Made by a program: the position numbers and the translations under genes | The notes under the pieces: model-generated | Database searches by the model: none | What the model was told of the DNA's origin: nothing | What the model saw: only the letters and a program-made list of their open reading frames with translations | Assembly: GCA_934140575.1 (NCBI GenBank) | Contig: CAKPBJ010000022.1 | Span: 1 to 11,769 of the forward strand | Direction: 5' to 3' | DNA: 11,769 bases | Origin: an uncultured Bacilli bacterium | GTDB lineage: Bacteria > Bacillota_I > Bacilli_A > RF39 > UBA660 | Shown: positions 6,331 to 11,769 of the stretch, one piece after another | How positions within the stretch are numbered: the first letter of the stretch is position 1 | Layout of the letters: every line of letters begins with the position of its first letter

Positions 6331-7689
6331 TTAATTTAAATCTAATATATATGGACTATTTTCTTCTCCTGTGCCAGATTTTATATTTATTTCATTTTTA
6401 ATTACAATTGATGGTCGTACTCCTAATTGATTGTTTGCGTTAGCATTTCCTAATATTTCTGTTTTTGAAGATGTATCAATATTTGAATTTGTATCATAAC
6501 TATAAGGCGTCATTGTATAGAATACTTCTTCTTTTAAAAAGTTATTAACTAACCCTATTTCTTCAGATGTTAATAGTGCTGTTGGATATGTTAGCACTCC
6601 ATTTCCATTTCTTACACTTACTGTAAACGCATCTCTTGTATTTTTACATGTTAAATCTATATCTGTTTTAGTATAATCTAATTTATTTGTGTGCCATGAA
6701 TTAAATATATTTAATTTATTCATCGAATTTTCATCTTTATTTTTAATACTACCAGTATATAAATCTCTATTATTACACCATACTGAATCATCTAAATATT
6801 TTGTATAATTTGTCATATTATTTTTATACCAATCATCTATTATTTTTTTTATATTCGAATCTGTAGTATTTACAAAACTTTTTTCTTTTATTGTATCTAT
6901 TGTTGCCCCACTTGATAGTTCATAATATTTTGCTATATTACTATTTGTAAAATCTGTTATATAAAATACTTTTGTACAATAATTTTTAGAGTCAAAACAT
7001 GTATAGTGATATTTTGTTGCTAATGTATTTCTATCATTTATCCATGAACTTGATGTATAATCATCACTTAGTATATATCCTCCGGATACTACATCATATT
7101 TTACTGTATTTCCGTAAACATATTCTGTTGACTGTGTGGACATATCTATTTCTTTTTGTTGAATTTTATCTCCATACATATACCCTACATCAGTTAAGGC
7201 ATTACTTGTTGTATTAAATGTTGTTATTGAAAGTAATGAATCAGTACCAGTATTTGCACATGTACCATTATTTGCTAAACCATTATATAAAAGTTTTGTT
7301 CCACCCTTTTCTGTTGTTCTAATTATTTTCCAACAATAACCAGCAAAATTAACATTATTATCTGTTACTTCACCTCTATAATATTTAATAGAAAAGTTAT
7401 TATTTATTGTTTCACTCTTTATATACTTTCCTTTTCCATTTGTATTTGATGGCACTTTATTAAAATCAATACCTGTCGATGATGTTACATAATCACTTGC
7501 AATATTATCTTTTACTGCATCACAACTAATTCTTTTATATAAGTTTTTTACTGCACTACAATTTTTCTTTTTTATTGTTATATTTGAATCAATAGTTAAT
7601 GTTGTTGAAAGGTAAGCATACCCTATACTTATTAAAAAAAACGATATTATAAGAAGTGTTATATATATTTCTTTTCTTGGACATTTCAT
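6331..7689 (-). CDS. Secreted lectin-like paralogue of the DGR target, invariant
   Basis: This 452-residue protein has the same SipW-type signal segment (ISIGYAYLSTTL, about 20-31) followed directly by a domain matching the C-terminal domain of the 912-residue neighbour. Shared blocks are YYRGEV...NFAGYCWKIIR, VGYMYGD, LTCKN...AF, TMTP, LGVRP and a closing SGTG..NSPYIL. It lacks the TasA-like and Ig-like parts. At its VR-equivalent position the DNA is AT-rich, without the ATGTCGCCGTCC or GC-rich 3' block, so it should not be a homing target of these templates. A ribosome binding site (AAAGGG) precedes the start. It has many Cys (for example C43, C56), suggesting disulphides. It may be a fixed companion subunit or the ancestor from which the variable protein was built. 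Confidence 0.82.
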   Translation of the reverse strand: MKCPRKEIYITLLIISFFLISIGYAYLSTTLTIDSNITIKKKNCSAVKNLYKRISCDAVKDNIASDYVTSSTGIDFNKVPSNTNGKGKYIKSETINNNFSIKYYRGEVTDNNVNFAGYCWKIIRTTEKGGTKLLYNGLANNGTCANTGTDSLLSITTFNTTSNALTDVGYMYGDKIQQKEIDMSTQSTEYVYGNTVKYDVVSGGYILSDDYTSSSWINDRNTLATKYHYTCFDSKNYCTKVFYITDFTNSNIAKYYELSSGATIDTIKEKSFVNTTDSNIKKIIDDWYKNNMTNYTKYLDDSVWCNNRDLYTGSIKNKDENSMNKLNIFNSWHTNKLDYTKTDIDLTCKNTRDAFTVSVRNGNGVLTYPTALLTSEEIGLVNNFLKEEVFYTMTPYSYDTNSNIDTSSKTEILGNANANNQLGVRPSIVIKNEINIKSGTGEENSPYILDLN

Positions 7690-7718
7690 ATGACTATCCC
7701 TTTCTAAATTTATTATTT

Positions 7719-8333
7719 TTATATTAAATTTTCTTCTTCTGTTTCTTTTTTTAGATTATCTTGTTTTTTTACCGGTGATATTTTAAATGCTTTATCATTT
7801 GGTAATTTTATAATTGTTGTTTTACTTATTTCATTTAGCATTTCTTCATCTATATCACTTCTATTTTTATTTTTTATTCTATTGTTATTTATTTCTATTT
7901 CTATTGGTGATAAAGTATCTTCATTCTTTTTTAGTATAAATATTATTGCTTGATTTTGATCAAACAAAACAAAGGAGCAATTATCTGTTTGTTTAAAATA
8001 ATAAATCATCTTTCTTAATTCCATTTGTGCATCTATTAAATCTTCAATTTTATTAACTAAGATAACTTTTTCACTTTCTATAACTGGCACTTTTCTTGTT
8101 TCTACTAGTACTGAGTCATATGTTTTTAATATTTTCTTTAGATTAACACTATATTTATCATCATCATTATCCTTTGTAAATCTATACATTAACTCTTGTA
8201 TTAAAAATGCAATTGCTATCGCTAAAACTATAAGCGCATAATTTATATATCTATTTATAAATAGATATCCTCCAAAAATAGAAACGCTTAAAATAAATGC
8301 ATCAAATAATATTAATTTTTCATTCTTTGTCAT
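7719..8333 (-). CDS. Two-TM protein of the signal-peptidase locus, DUF5305-like tail
   Basis: This 204-residue protein has two adjacent hydrophobic segments (about 8-26 and 31-48) forming an N-terminal hairpin in the membrane, then a soluble domain. The stretch LVETRKVPVIESEKVILVNK and the following EDLIDAQMELRKMIYYF...FVLFDQNQAIIFILKK resemble, from memory, the C-terminal part of DUF5305 proteins found beside SipW-like peptidases; the function of that family is unknown to me. The last ~45 residues are charged. It starts 2 nt after the signal peptidase stop with AAAGGA inside that gene's end, so the two are translated together. A role in assembling or processing the secreted fibre proteins is inference from position. 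Confidence 0.7.
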   Translation of the reverse strand: MTKNEKLILFDAFILSVSIFGGYLFINRYINYALIVLAIAIAFLIQELMYRFTKDNDDDKYSVNLKKILKTYDSVLVETRKVPVIESEKVILVNKIEDLIDAQMELRKMIYYFKQTDNCSFVLFDQNQAIIFILKKNEDTLSPIEIEINNNRIKNKNRSDIDEEMLNEISKTTIIKLPNDKAFKISPVKKQDNLKKETEEENLI

Positions 8334-8335
8334 AT

Positions 8336-9490
8336 TTATCCTTTCTGAGAAATTAGTTCAGATATAAATACACTTGGATATGCAATATATGGTATTTTTA
8401 CTATAACTTTTCCCTTTATATTCTTTATTTTTATTTCAATATTATCTTCTGAGTTGTTAGCATCACCTTTTGTTATATATATTTTTTTATTATTTTTTGT
8501 TTTAATTTTTACTAATCTATGAATTATTATTTTATTATCTCTTTTATATGCGATAATATCACCTTTTTTTATTTCTTCATCTTTTGTGATTTTTTTAATA
8601 ATTACTGCATCGCCCTTACTTATTTGGGGCTTCATGGAATTTGAACCTACTCCAAACATTTGATATTTAAATACTCCTGATATTAGCATTATCATTACTA
8701 TTAGTATTATTGTTATTGGTATATCGTATAATTTAAATGTTTTTTCTTGAAAATCATGTTCTATCGGTTCTTTATTATACTGTTCTACTATTGATAATGT
8801 ACTTATATATATCATGATTGGTAATGTTATAAGTATCATCGAATTAAAGTAATCACCTAAGTCTGGGAAAATTGGCAATATATATTTATATAAGTCCATT
8901 ACAAGCCTATATACTAGTGAGCTTTTTAATCCTGATTGATATGTCAAATAACTTAAAGATATATTTTTTACGATTATTGGTAGAGCCATTGATGATATTA
9001 TTTCAAAAATATTTTTAAAATTATAGTTAAGTGGTGTTCTTATTGTTATTACTAATTCTAATAGTATTAAAACTATTGTAAAGATTGCTATATGCTTTTT
9101 CTTATCTTTATTTGATGATATAAAGATGTATCTTGCGATTTCTACTGCTACTATTATTATTATGGGTGATAGGATATTTTCAAAGATTTTATTTAGCTTT
9201 AATGAGTAAGCATTTTTTAAAAATCCTGTAAAAAAACCTAATAAATACATAATTGCAAATGTTATTATTACAAAGAATAACGTATTTTTTAGTATGTCAT
9301 CTTTTAACTTTGTTCTTTTATCTTTTCTATAACCATATATTAAAAATAAGTTGCTTAGTAATATAATTAGAAATCCAGCTGTAATCGTTTCTGAATATGC
9401 TGAAATATATTTAAATATGAAAAATTTATAAAAGAGTATGTAGATAAATACTACTATAAATAAAATATAATTATTTAATTCTCTTTTCAT
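8336..9490 (-). CDS. sipW: SipW-type signal peptidase I with polytopic N-terminal half
   Basis: This 384-residue membrane serine protease should cleave the SipW-type signals of the neighbouring TasA-like proteins. The catalytic domain is C-terminal: the nucleophile is in GVGSNSMKP (S285), the base is His in IIIHRLV (H324) instead of the Lys of ordinary bacterial enzymes, and the conserved acidic block is TKGDANNSED (343-349). A Ser-His dyad is the ER/SipW type. Residues 1-240 hold about six or seven predicted membrane segments not found in Bacillus SipW, which has about 190 residues; a further segment (about 256-272) leads into the catalytic domain. The extension may anchor a secretion or assembly complex. 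A ribosome binding site (AGAGGTG) stands 6 nt before the start. The upstream gap holds a hairpin that may reduce its expression relative to the TasA-like subunit. Confidence 0.9.
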   Translation of the reverse strand: MKRELNNYILFIVVFIYILFYKFFIFKYISAYSETITAGFLIILLSNLFLIYGYRKDKRTKLKDDILKNTLFFVIITFAIMYLLGFFTGFLKNAYSLKLNKIFENILSPIIIIVAVEIARYIFISSNKDKKKHIAIFTIVLILLELVITIRTPLNYNFKNIFEIISSMALPIIVKNISLSYLTYQSGLKSSLVYRLVMDLYKYILPIFPDLGDYFNSMILITLPIMIYISTLSIVEQYNKEPIEHDFQEKTFKLYDIPITIILIVMIMLISGVFKYQMFGVGSNSMKPQISKGDAVIIKKITKDEEIKKGDIIAYKRDNKIIIHRLVKIKTKNNKKIYITKGDANNSEDNIEIKIKNIKGKVIVKIPYIAYPSVFISELISQKG

Positions 9491-9528
9491 TTTTTCACCT
9501 CTTCTACACTTATATATAGATATTTGCT

Positions 9529-9550
9529 CTATATTTATATATAAATATAG
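9529..9550. repeat. 22-bp perfect palindrome in the sipW leader
   Basis: The arm CTATATTTATA (9529-9539) is followed directly by its exact reverse complement TATAAATATAG (9540-9550). It lies between the hairpin after the TasA-like gene and the peptidase start. A spacerless palindrome of this size suits a dimeric regulator's operator or a cruciform more than a terminator. In such AT-rich DNA the function is open. Confidence 0.5.
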
Positions 9551-9555
9551 AAGTT

Positions 9556-9580
9556 GCAGCCTGGATTTAGTCCAAGCTGC
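9556..9580 (-). terminator. Hairpin after the TasA-like gene, attenuator-like
   Basis: A 10-bp stem, GCAGC/GCTGC continuing as TTGGA/TCCAG with one G-U pair, closes a CTAAA loop. It is the strongest GC hairpin of the surface-protein genes and starts 12 nt past the stop at 9593. The minus strand continues AACTTC, not a run of U, so a full intrinsic terminator is not supported. Partial attenuation or 3'-end protection of the upstream message would give more TasA-like protein than peptidase. Confidence 0.55.
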
Positions 9581-9592
9581 TATATCTATTTA

Positions 9593-10132
9593 TTAATCTT
9601 GAACATAGTTCATTGCAAAAGTTAAATTTAATGTTTGTGCTTCTGTTGGTAATTGATTATTAGTAACATTCTTATCAAATTCGACTTTTACTTTTAATGT
9701 TTTAGTTTCTCCTGAAGCTAATTTATCATCTGCTTTTATAGCTGTTCCATCTTTATATGTAACTGTATAGTTTGTATATACATCTTGCGCAGCTGATACT
9801 CCACTTAATGTAGGTAACGCACTTAGTTTTGCATTAATACTTCCGGCATTTTTAACATCTACTGTAAATTCGTAGAAATCACCTGGTTTTGTTAAGTCAA
9901 CGTTATAGTTTACTGTTGTTGTAGCTGTGTCGATTGTAGCAGCCTTTGTTGCTGAAACACTTCCACTTGTTACTTTGATATTTTCAAAGTGTACATCCCA
10001 TGTAGCATTGTTTATTTTTGAAGTACCATTTATATTTAATGTTGTACTTAATGCTGAATATCCTACTGATACTGTTAGTAGTAATAAAACTAGTAATGCT
10101 AAAACAAATTTTTTACTATTTTTCTTTTTCAT
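9593..10132 (-). CDS. TasA/camelysin-like secreted fibre protein
   Basis: This 179-residue protein has a Lys-rich start (MKKKNSKK), a hydrophobic core of about 9-23 and the SipW-type cleavage region SVGYSALSTTL (22-32). The mature part is a beta-rich domain with WDVHFENI (45-52), KPGDFYEFTVDVKNAG (86-101) and a closing FAMNYVQD. The order of these blocks is that of TasA/CalY-family proteins, which form biofilm fibres and depend on SipW, although the mature domain here is shorter than Bacillus TasA (about 260 residues). It is the first gene of the run, with a near-ideal AGGAGGTGA site, so high expression is likely. The 912-residue DGR target carries a copy of the same domain, pointing to co-assembly. 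Fibre formation itself is inferred. Confidence 0.82.
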   Translation of the reverse strand: MKKKNSKKFVLALLVLLLLTVSVGYSALSTTLNINGTSKINNATWDVHFENIKVTSGSVSATKAATIDTATTTVNYNVDLTKPGDFYEFTVDVKNAGSINAKLSALPTLSGVSAAQDVYTNYTVTYKDGTAIKADDKLASGETKTLKVKVEFDKNVTNNQLPTEAQTLNLTFAMNYVQD

Positions 10133-10160
10133 GATTTCACCTCCTTACTCTTATTTATTT

Positions 10161-10192
10161 ATCTTTTTTTGTATAATTATATAAAAAAAGAT
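10161..10192 (-). promoter_or_regulatory. A/T hairpin with TATAAT upstream of the TasA-like gene
   Basis: Perfect 10-bp arms ATCTTTTTTT and AAAAAAAGAT flank a 12-nt loop. The loop region carries a TATAAT hexamer on the minus strand (10181-10176), which could be the -10 of the surface operon, but no good -35 is seen 16-18 nt upstream. The symmetrical A/T runs would also let it act as a weak two-way terminator between the recombinase segment and the operon. Roles are tentative. Confidence 0.4.
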
Positions 10193-10223
10193 GAATAATA
10201 TAATTAAGATAGGCATGACTTTT

Positions 10224-10246
10224 TCATAATATTTGCTATATTATGA
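10224..10246 (+). repeat. Inverted recombination site, left (8-7-8)
   Basis: Arms TCATAATA and TATTATGA, exact inverse repeats, flank a 7-bp asymmetric centre TTTGCTA. The full 23 bp recurs in inverted orientation at 11566-11588, and the match extends to 25 bp with the next two bases. Two arms about a 6-8 bp crossover region is the core-site design for tyrosine recombinases, one of which is encoded between the two copies. Confidence 0.85.
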
Positions 10247-10290
10247 AAAAAGAGATTAAACCTTTTAATATTAACAGTTTTATCTCTTTT
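10247..10290 (-). terminator. Terminator after the recombinase gene
   Basis: Stem arms ATCTC/GAGAT and AAAC/GTTT, with one T-T mismatch between them, are extended by A/T pairs (minus sense AAAAGAGAT...ATCTCTTTTTT). The T-run on the minus strand (10251-10246) merges into the left inverted site. It lies 14 nt past the recombinase stop and should keep recombinase transcripts from running into the surface operon in the present orientation. A shorter T-run on the plus side may make it two-way. Confidence 0.7.
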
Positions 10291-10310
10291 GACTATAATT
10301 TTGACTAATA
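10287..10310 (+). repeat. Two TTTTGACTA direct repeats, candidate recombinase arm sites (left)
   Basis: TTTTGACTATAA (10287-10298) and TTTTGACTAATA (10299-10310) are consecutive 12-bp units, overlapping the recombinase stop codon. The same motif recurs at 11407-11430 and 11463-11500 on the same strand near the other inverted site. Tyrosine recombinases with an N-terminal arm-binding domain, as here, bind such repeats beside the core sites. Confidence 0.5.
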
Positions 10311-11393
10311 ATTGATAAAAGCATTATCAAAGAATTTTTTCTTGTATTCTAAATTTGGATGAACATATATTGATAGTGTTGTTTTAATATTCGAATGTCC
10401 AAGAACTTCACTAAGTGATTTTATATCAAAACCTAGATAACAACAACGTGTTGCAAATGTATGTCTAAGTATATGAAAAGTGTAGTCTGGCATACCCAAT
10501 TTTTTTAATATTTTCTTATAGTTATAATAGAATGTTCTAGAGTCAACTAATTTTAATGAATTAGTTAGTACAAATGTCTCATCACTAATATTCCTTTTAT
10601 TTTTATAATTTTCTAAATATTTTATTATAACTTTATTTAATGGAATAATTCGTATAGAATTATCTGTCTTCGCAGTATTTAACATTAATTTTGTTTTTTT
10701 AATAGAATTGATATCATTAATTTTTACTCTTGTTAATGTATTGTTAACTGTTAATAATTTAGATTCAAAATCAATGTTTGACCATTTTAATGCGCATATT
10801 TCTCCAAGTCTAAGTCCTGTGTAAAGTGATATTAGAATTCCTAATGTGTATTGATTTATATTAGAAATTGCATAATTATGCAATTTCTTTATTTCTGTAT
10901 TGCTTAGTATATCCATTTCTTTTTTATGTATTTTCGGTAATTTTATATCATAGTTTAAACCTACATATTTTAATAGTGCTTTGAAAATTACCATGATTTG
11001 TTTTACTGTAGTTTCATTAAGCTGCCTTTTTTTGTCATACATAAAATCATATATCATTATCTCTGTAATCTGATTTATTTTAAAATCCCCAAAAATTGGT
11101 AATATATGCTTATTTATAATACCTGAATAATAATTAAATGTACTTGTTTTTAAAGTGACTTTATTAATTTTTAACCACTCATATGTTTTTATTTTAAATA
11201 AACCAGTATCTTCCTTGACTGTATTATGACTTATATTTAGTAATGCTTCTATTCTTTTATTCTTGGCATCCTGATACGTCTTTCCATACACATATCCATA
11301 TATTTTTTTTCCGTAATTATCTTTCCCTTTTATATATCTAGCTTCCCATCTCCCATCTTTTCTGTAAAATATATTTTCACCTTTACGTGCCAT
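10305..11393 (-). CDS. Tyrosine recombinase/integrase, Tn916-Int-like architecture
   Basis: This 362-residue site-specific recombinase has an N-terminal arm-binding (AP2-like) domain at about 4-50 (GENIFYRKDGRWEARY...GYVYGKTY), a SAM-like core-binding domain at about 65-150, and a C-terminal catalytic domain. Catalytic residues are visible: R195 in TGLRLGE, K242 in TAKTDNS, H307 and R310 in HILRH, H333 in LGHSN, and nucleophile Y343 in SIYVHP. The start chosen, at 11393, has AAAGGAGGAG just upstream; an earlier in-frame Met at 11471 has no such site and would lie in the repeat-rich leader. The gene lies wholly between two inverted 23-bp sites, so it is likely to invert its own segment and thereby switch expression nearby. 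No excisionase or other phage or transposon genes accompany it, arguing against a conjugative element. Confidence 0.92.
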   Translation of the reverse strand: MARKGENIFYRKDGRWEARYIKGKDNYGKKIYGYVYGKTYQDAKNKRIEALLNISHNTVKEDTGLFKIKTYEWLKINKVTLKTSTFNYYSGIINKHILPIFGDFKINQITEIMIYDFMYDKKRQLNETTVKQIMVIFKALLKYVGLNYDIKLPKIHKKEMDILSNTEIKKLHNYAISNINQYTLGILISLYTGLRLGEICALKWSNIDFESKLLTVNNTLTRVKINDINSIKKTKLMLNTAKTDNSIRIIPLNKVIIKYLENYKNKRNISDETFVLTNSLKLVDSRTFYYNYKKILKKLGMPDYTFHILRHTFATRCCYLGFDIKSLSEVLGHSNIKTTLSIYVHPNLEYKKKFFDNAFINY

Positions 11394-11406
11394 ATACGCT
11401 CCTCCT

Positions 11407-11500
11407 TTATGACTAAAATTTTGACTAGTAATTATTAAAATTACTAATTTATATTTCTCATATTTTGACATAATTTGACCAAAATTTACATAAATTGACT
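11407..11500 (+). repeat. TTTTGAC repeat cluster upstream of the recombinase (right)
   Basis: GAC-centred motifs stand in the same orientation: TTATGACT (11407-11414), TTTTGACT (11419-11426), TTTTGACA (11463-11469 plus A), TTTGACC (11474-11480) and TTGACT (11495-11500). The first two are 12 bp apart, as in the left pair at 10287-10310. They may be recombinase arm-type sites. TTGACA at 11465-11470 is also a perfect -35 hexamer facing right, with TACATA 16 bp further as a poor -10, so it is a candidate outward promoter that would face the surface operon after inversion. Confidence 0.45.
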
Positions 11501-11527
11501 AATTATTATTGAATTTTAAGTTTAATT

Positions 11528-11533
11528 ATTATA
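11528..11533 (-). promoter_or_regulatory. Candidate -10 box of the recombinase promoter
   Basis: A TATAAT hexamer on the minus strand stands about 135 nt before the recombinase start, between the right inverted site and the TTTTGAC repeats. No clear -35 is found at 16-18 nt; TTTACT lies at 20 nt. The promoter would lie inside the invertible segment and so stay with its gene in both orientations. Confidence 0.35.
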
Positions 11534-11565
11534 CAATTTGAAAGTAAGATAGTAGTAAATAAGTT

Positions 11566-11588
11566 TCATAATATAGCAAATATTATGA
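11566..11588 (-). repeat. Inverted recombination site, right (8-7-8)
   Basis: This is the exact reverse complement of 10224-10246, with arms TCATAATA and TATTATGA and the centre TAGCAAA on the plus strand. It lies between the terminator of the Rpn-like gene and the recombinase leader. The asymmetric centre fixes its orientation opposite to the left copy. Confidence 0.85.
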
Positions 11589-11598
11589 TTTTTTTTGG

Positions 11599-11627
11599 CA
11601 AAAAAAAGAAGAGCTTTTACTCTTCTT
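11599..11627 (-). terminator. Terminator of the Rpn-like gene
   Basis: An 8-bp perfect stem AAGAAGAG/CTCTTCTT with a 6-nt loop is followed on the minus strand by a run of T (11605-11599). The 5' arm includes the last two Glu codons and the loop contains the stop codon, so the terminator overlaps the end of the gene. It insulates the invertible segment from upstream transcription. Confidence 0.85.
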
Positions 11628-11769
11628 CTAGTGCAGTTAGTTCTTCTTCTGTTAGACCTGTAACTTTTGTGATAATAGATAATTCCATTTTTTCTTTAAG
11701 CATATTCTTGGCTATTTCTTTTTTTTCAGTTTTCTTACCAAGTTCTACGCCTTCTTTTTTACCTAATTC
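11617..11769 (-). CDS. Rpn/PD-(D/E)XK transposase-family protein, C-terminal fragment
   Basis: These are the last 50 codons of a gene continuing past the right edge of the window. The visible part has a Glu/Gly/Lys repeat (ELGKKEGVELGKK), then KNMLKEKMELSIITKVTGLTEEEL and an acidic end. Short G-x-x-x-G/E-K repeats followed by an A..ML...M....I...TGL..EEL segment are the usual C-terminus of Rpn-family recombination-promoting nucleases/putative transposases, common in gut Bacillota. The catalytic nuclease domain lies outside the window, so activity cannot be judged. Confidence 0.7.
   Translation of the reverse strand, partial: ELGKKEGVELGKKTEKKEIAKNMLKEKMELSIITKVTGLTEEELTALEEE

Larger units (their letters stand above)
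10224..11588. mobile_element. Putative invertible segment carrying its recombinase
   Basis: The 1365 bp between and including the two inverted sites contain a complete tyrosine recombinase gene, its terminator, its upstream region and repeated TTTTGAC motifs. Inverted copies with identical, asymmetric 7-bp centres predict inversion of the segment rather than excision. Inversion would turn the sequence now next to the Rpn-like gene to face the TasA/SipW/DGR operon, changing what can transcribe into it. This is an inference from architecture; the window shows only one orientation. Confidence 0.65.

Noticed and set aside
6999..7217. Plus-strand open frame of 72 codons
   Set aside because: It lies wholly inside the invariant lectin-like gene on the opposite strand, has no ribosome binding site and reads as low-complexity antisense of Ser/Thr/Tyr codons.
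9927..10184. Plus-strand open frame of 85 codons
   Set aside because: It is antisense to the TasA-like gene and its leader; its poly-Phe end is the complement of the Lys/Ala-rich signal peptide. That gene has far better support.
11394..11471. Longer recombinase starting at 11471
   Set aside because: The extension lies in the repeat-rich leader, and AAAGGAGGAG stands just before the Met codon at 11393, where family alignments start.
10224..11588. attL/attR of an integrated element
   Set aside because: Attachment sites after integration would be direct repeats; these are inverted with identical asymmetric centres, and the enclosed DNA holds only the recombinase.
1..11769. Mollicute-type code with TGA as Trp
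   Set aside because: Composition is suggestive, but the genes use TGG for Trp (for example in the VR) and are intact under the standard code.

Overview
The window is very AT-rich, low-GC Bacillota-type DNA. Genes are compact and nearly all on the minus strand, ribosome binding sites are strong AGGAGG-like, and the standard genetic code is used (Trp is TGG). SipW-type signal peptidase, TasA/camelysin-like proteins and the C-terminal lectin-like domains seen here are typical of uncultured gut Bacilli/Clostridia; that lineage guess is an inference. The centrepiece is a complete diversity-generating retroelement (DGR) attached to a surface-fibre operon, next to a putative recombinase-driven invertible DNA switch.

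Layout, read in the direction of transcription (right to left). 11617-11769 is the C-terminal end of an Rpn/PD-(D/E)XK transposase-like protein with its own terminator. 11588-10224 is a segment bounded by two perfect inverted 23-bp sites and holding a tyrosine recombinase gene. 10132-9593 encodes a small TasA-like secreted protein. A hairpin and a 22-bp palindrome follow, then a SipW-type signal peptidase with a polytopic N-terminal half (9490-8336), a small membrane protein (8333-7719), an invariant secreted lectin-like protein (7689-6331), and the 912-residue DGR target (6314-3576). In the target, a TasA-like domain, Ig-like domains and a C-terminal lectin-like domain are fused. The variable repeat (VR) is at 3651-3761.

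Downstream of the target lies a non-coding, GC-richer block (about 3520-2740). It holds four tandem template-repeat cassettes and a structured spacer. Then come avd (2659-2306), an unknown one-TM protein (2313-1918), the DGR reverse transcriptase (1925-792) and a MutS-domain-I-like protein (787-374). The avd, TM-protein and RT genes are linked by 8-nt overlaps. A structured 3' region ends the operon.

The template-to-target relation can be read directly. The target VR differs from template A (3376-3486) at nine positions, and all nine are adenines in the template's coding sense; no other base differs over 111 nt. The other three templates share the same ends but have different cores. One of them has no Asn codons at all. 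A 10-bp element before every template is complementary to a single site in the spacer downstream of the array, suggesting a common RNA-folding or template-selection mechanism. My reading of the whole is a secreted fibre whose displayed lectin domain is diversified by a multi-template DGR, secreted by a dedicated signal peptidase, and possibly phase-switched by an adjacent recombinase.
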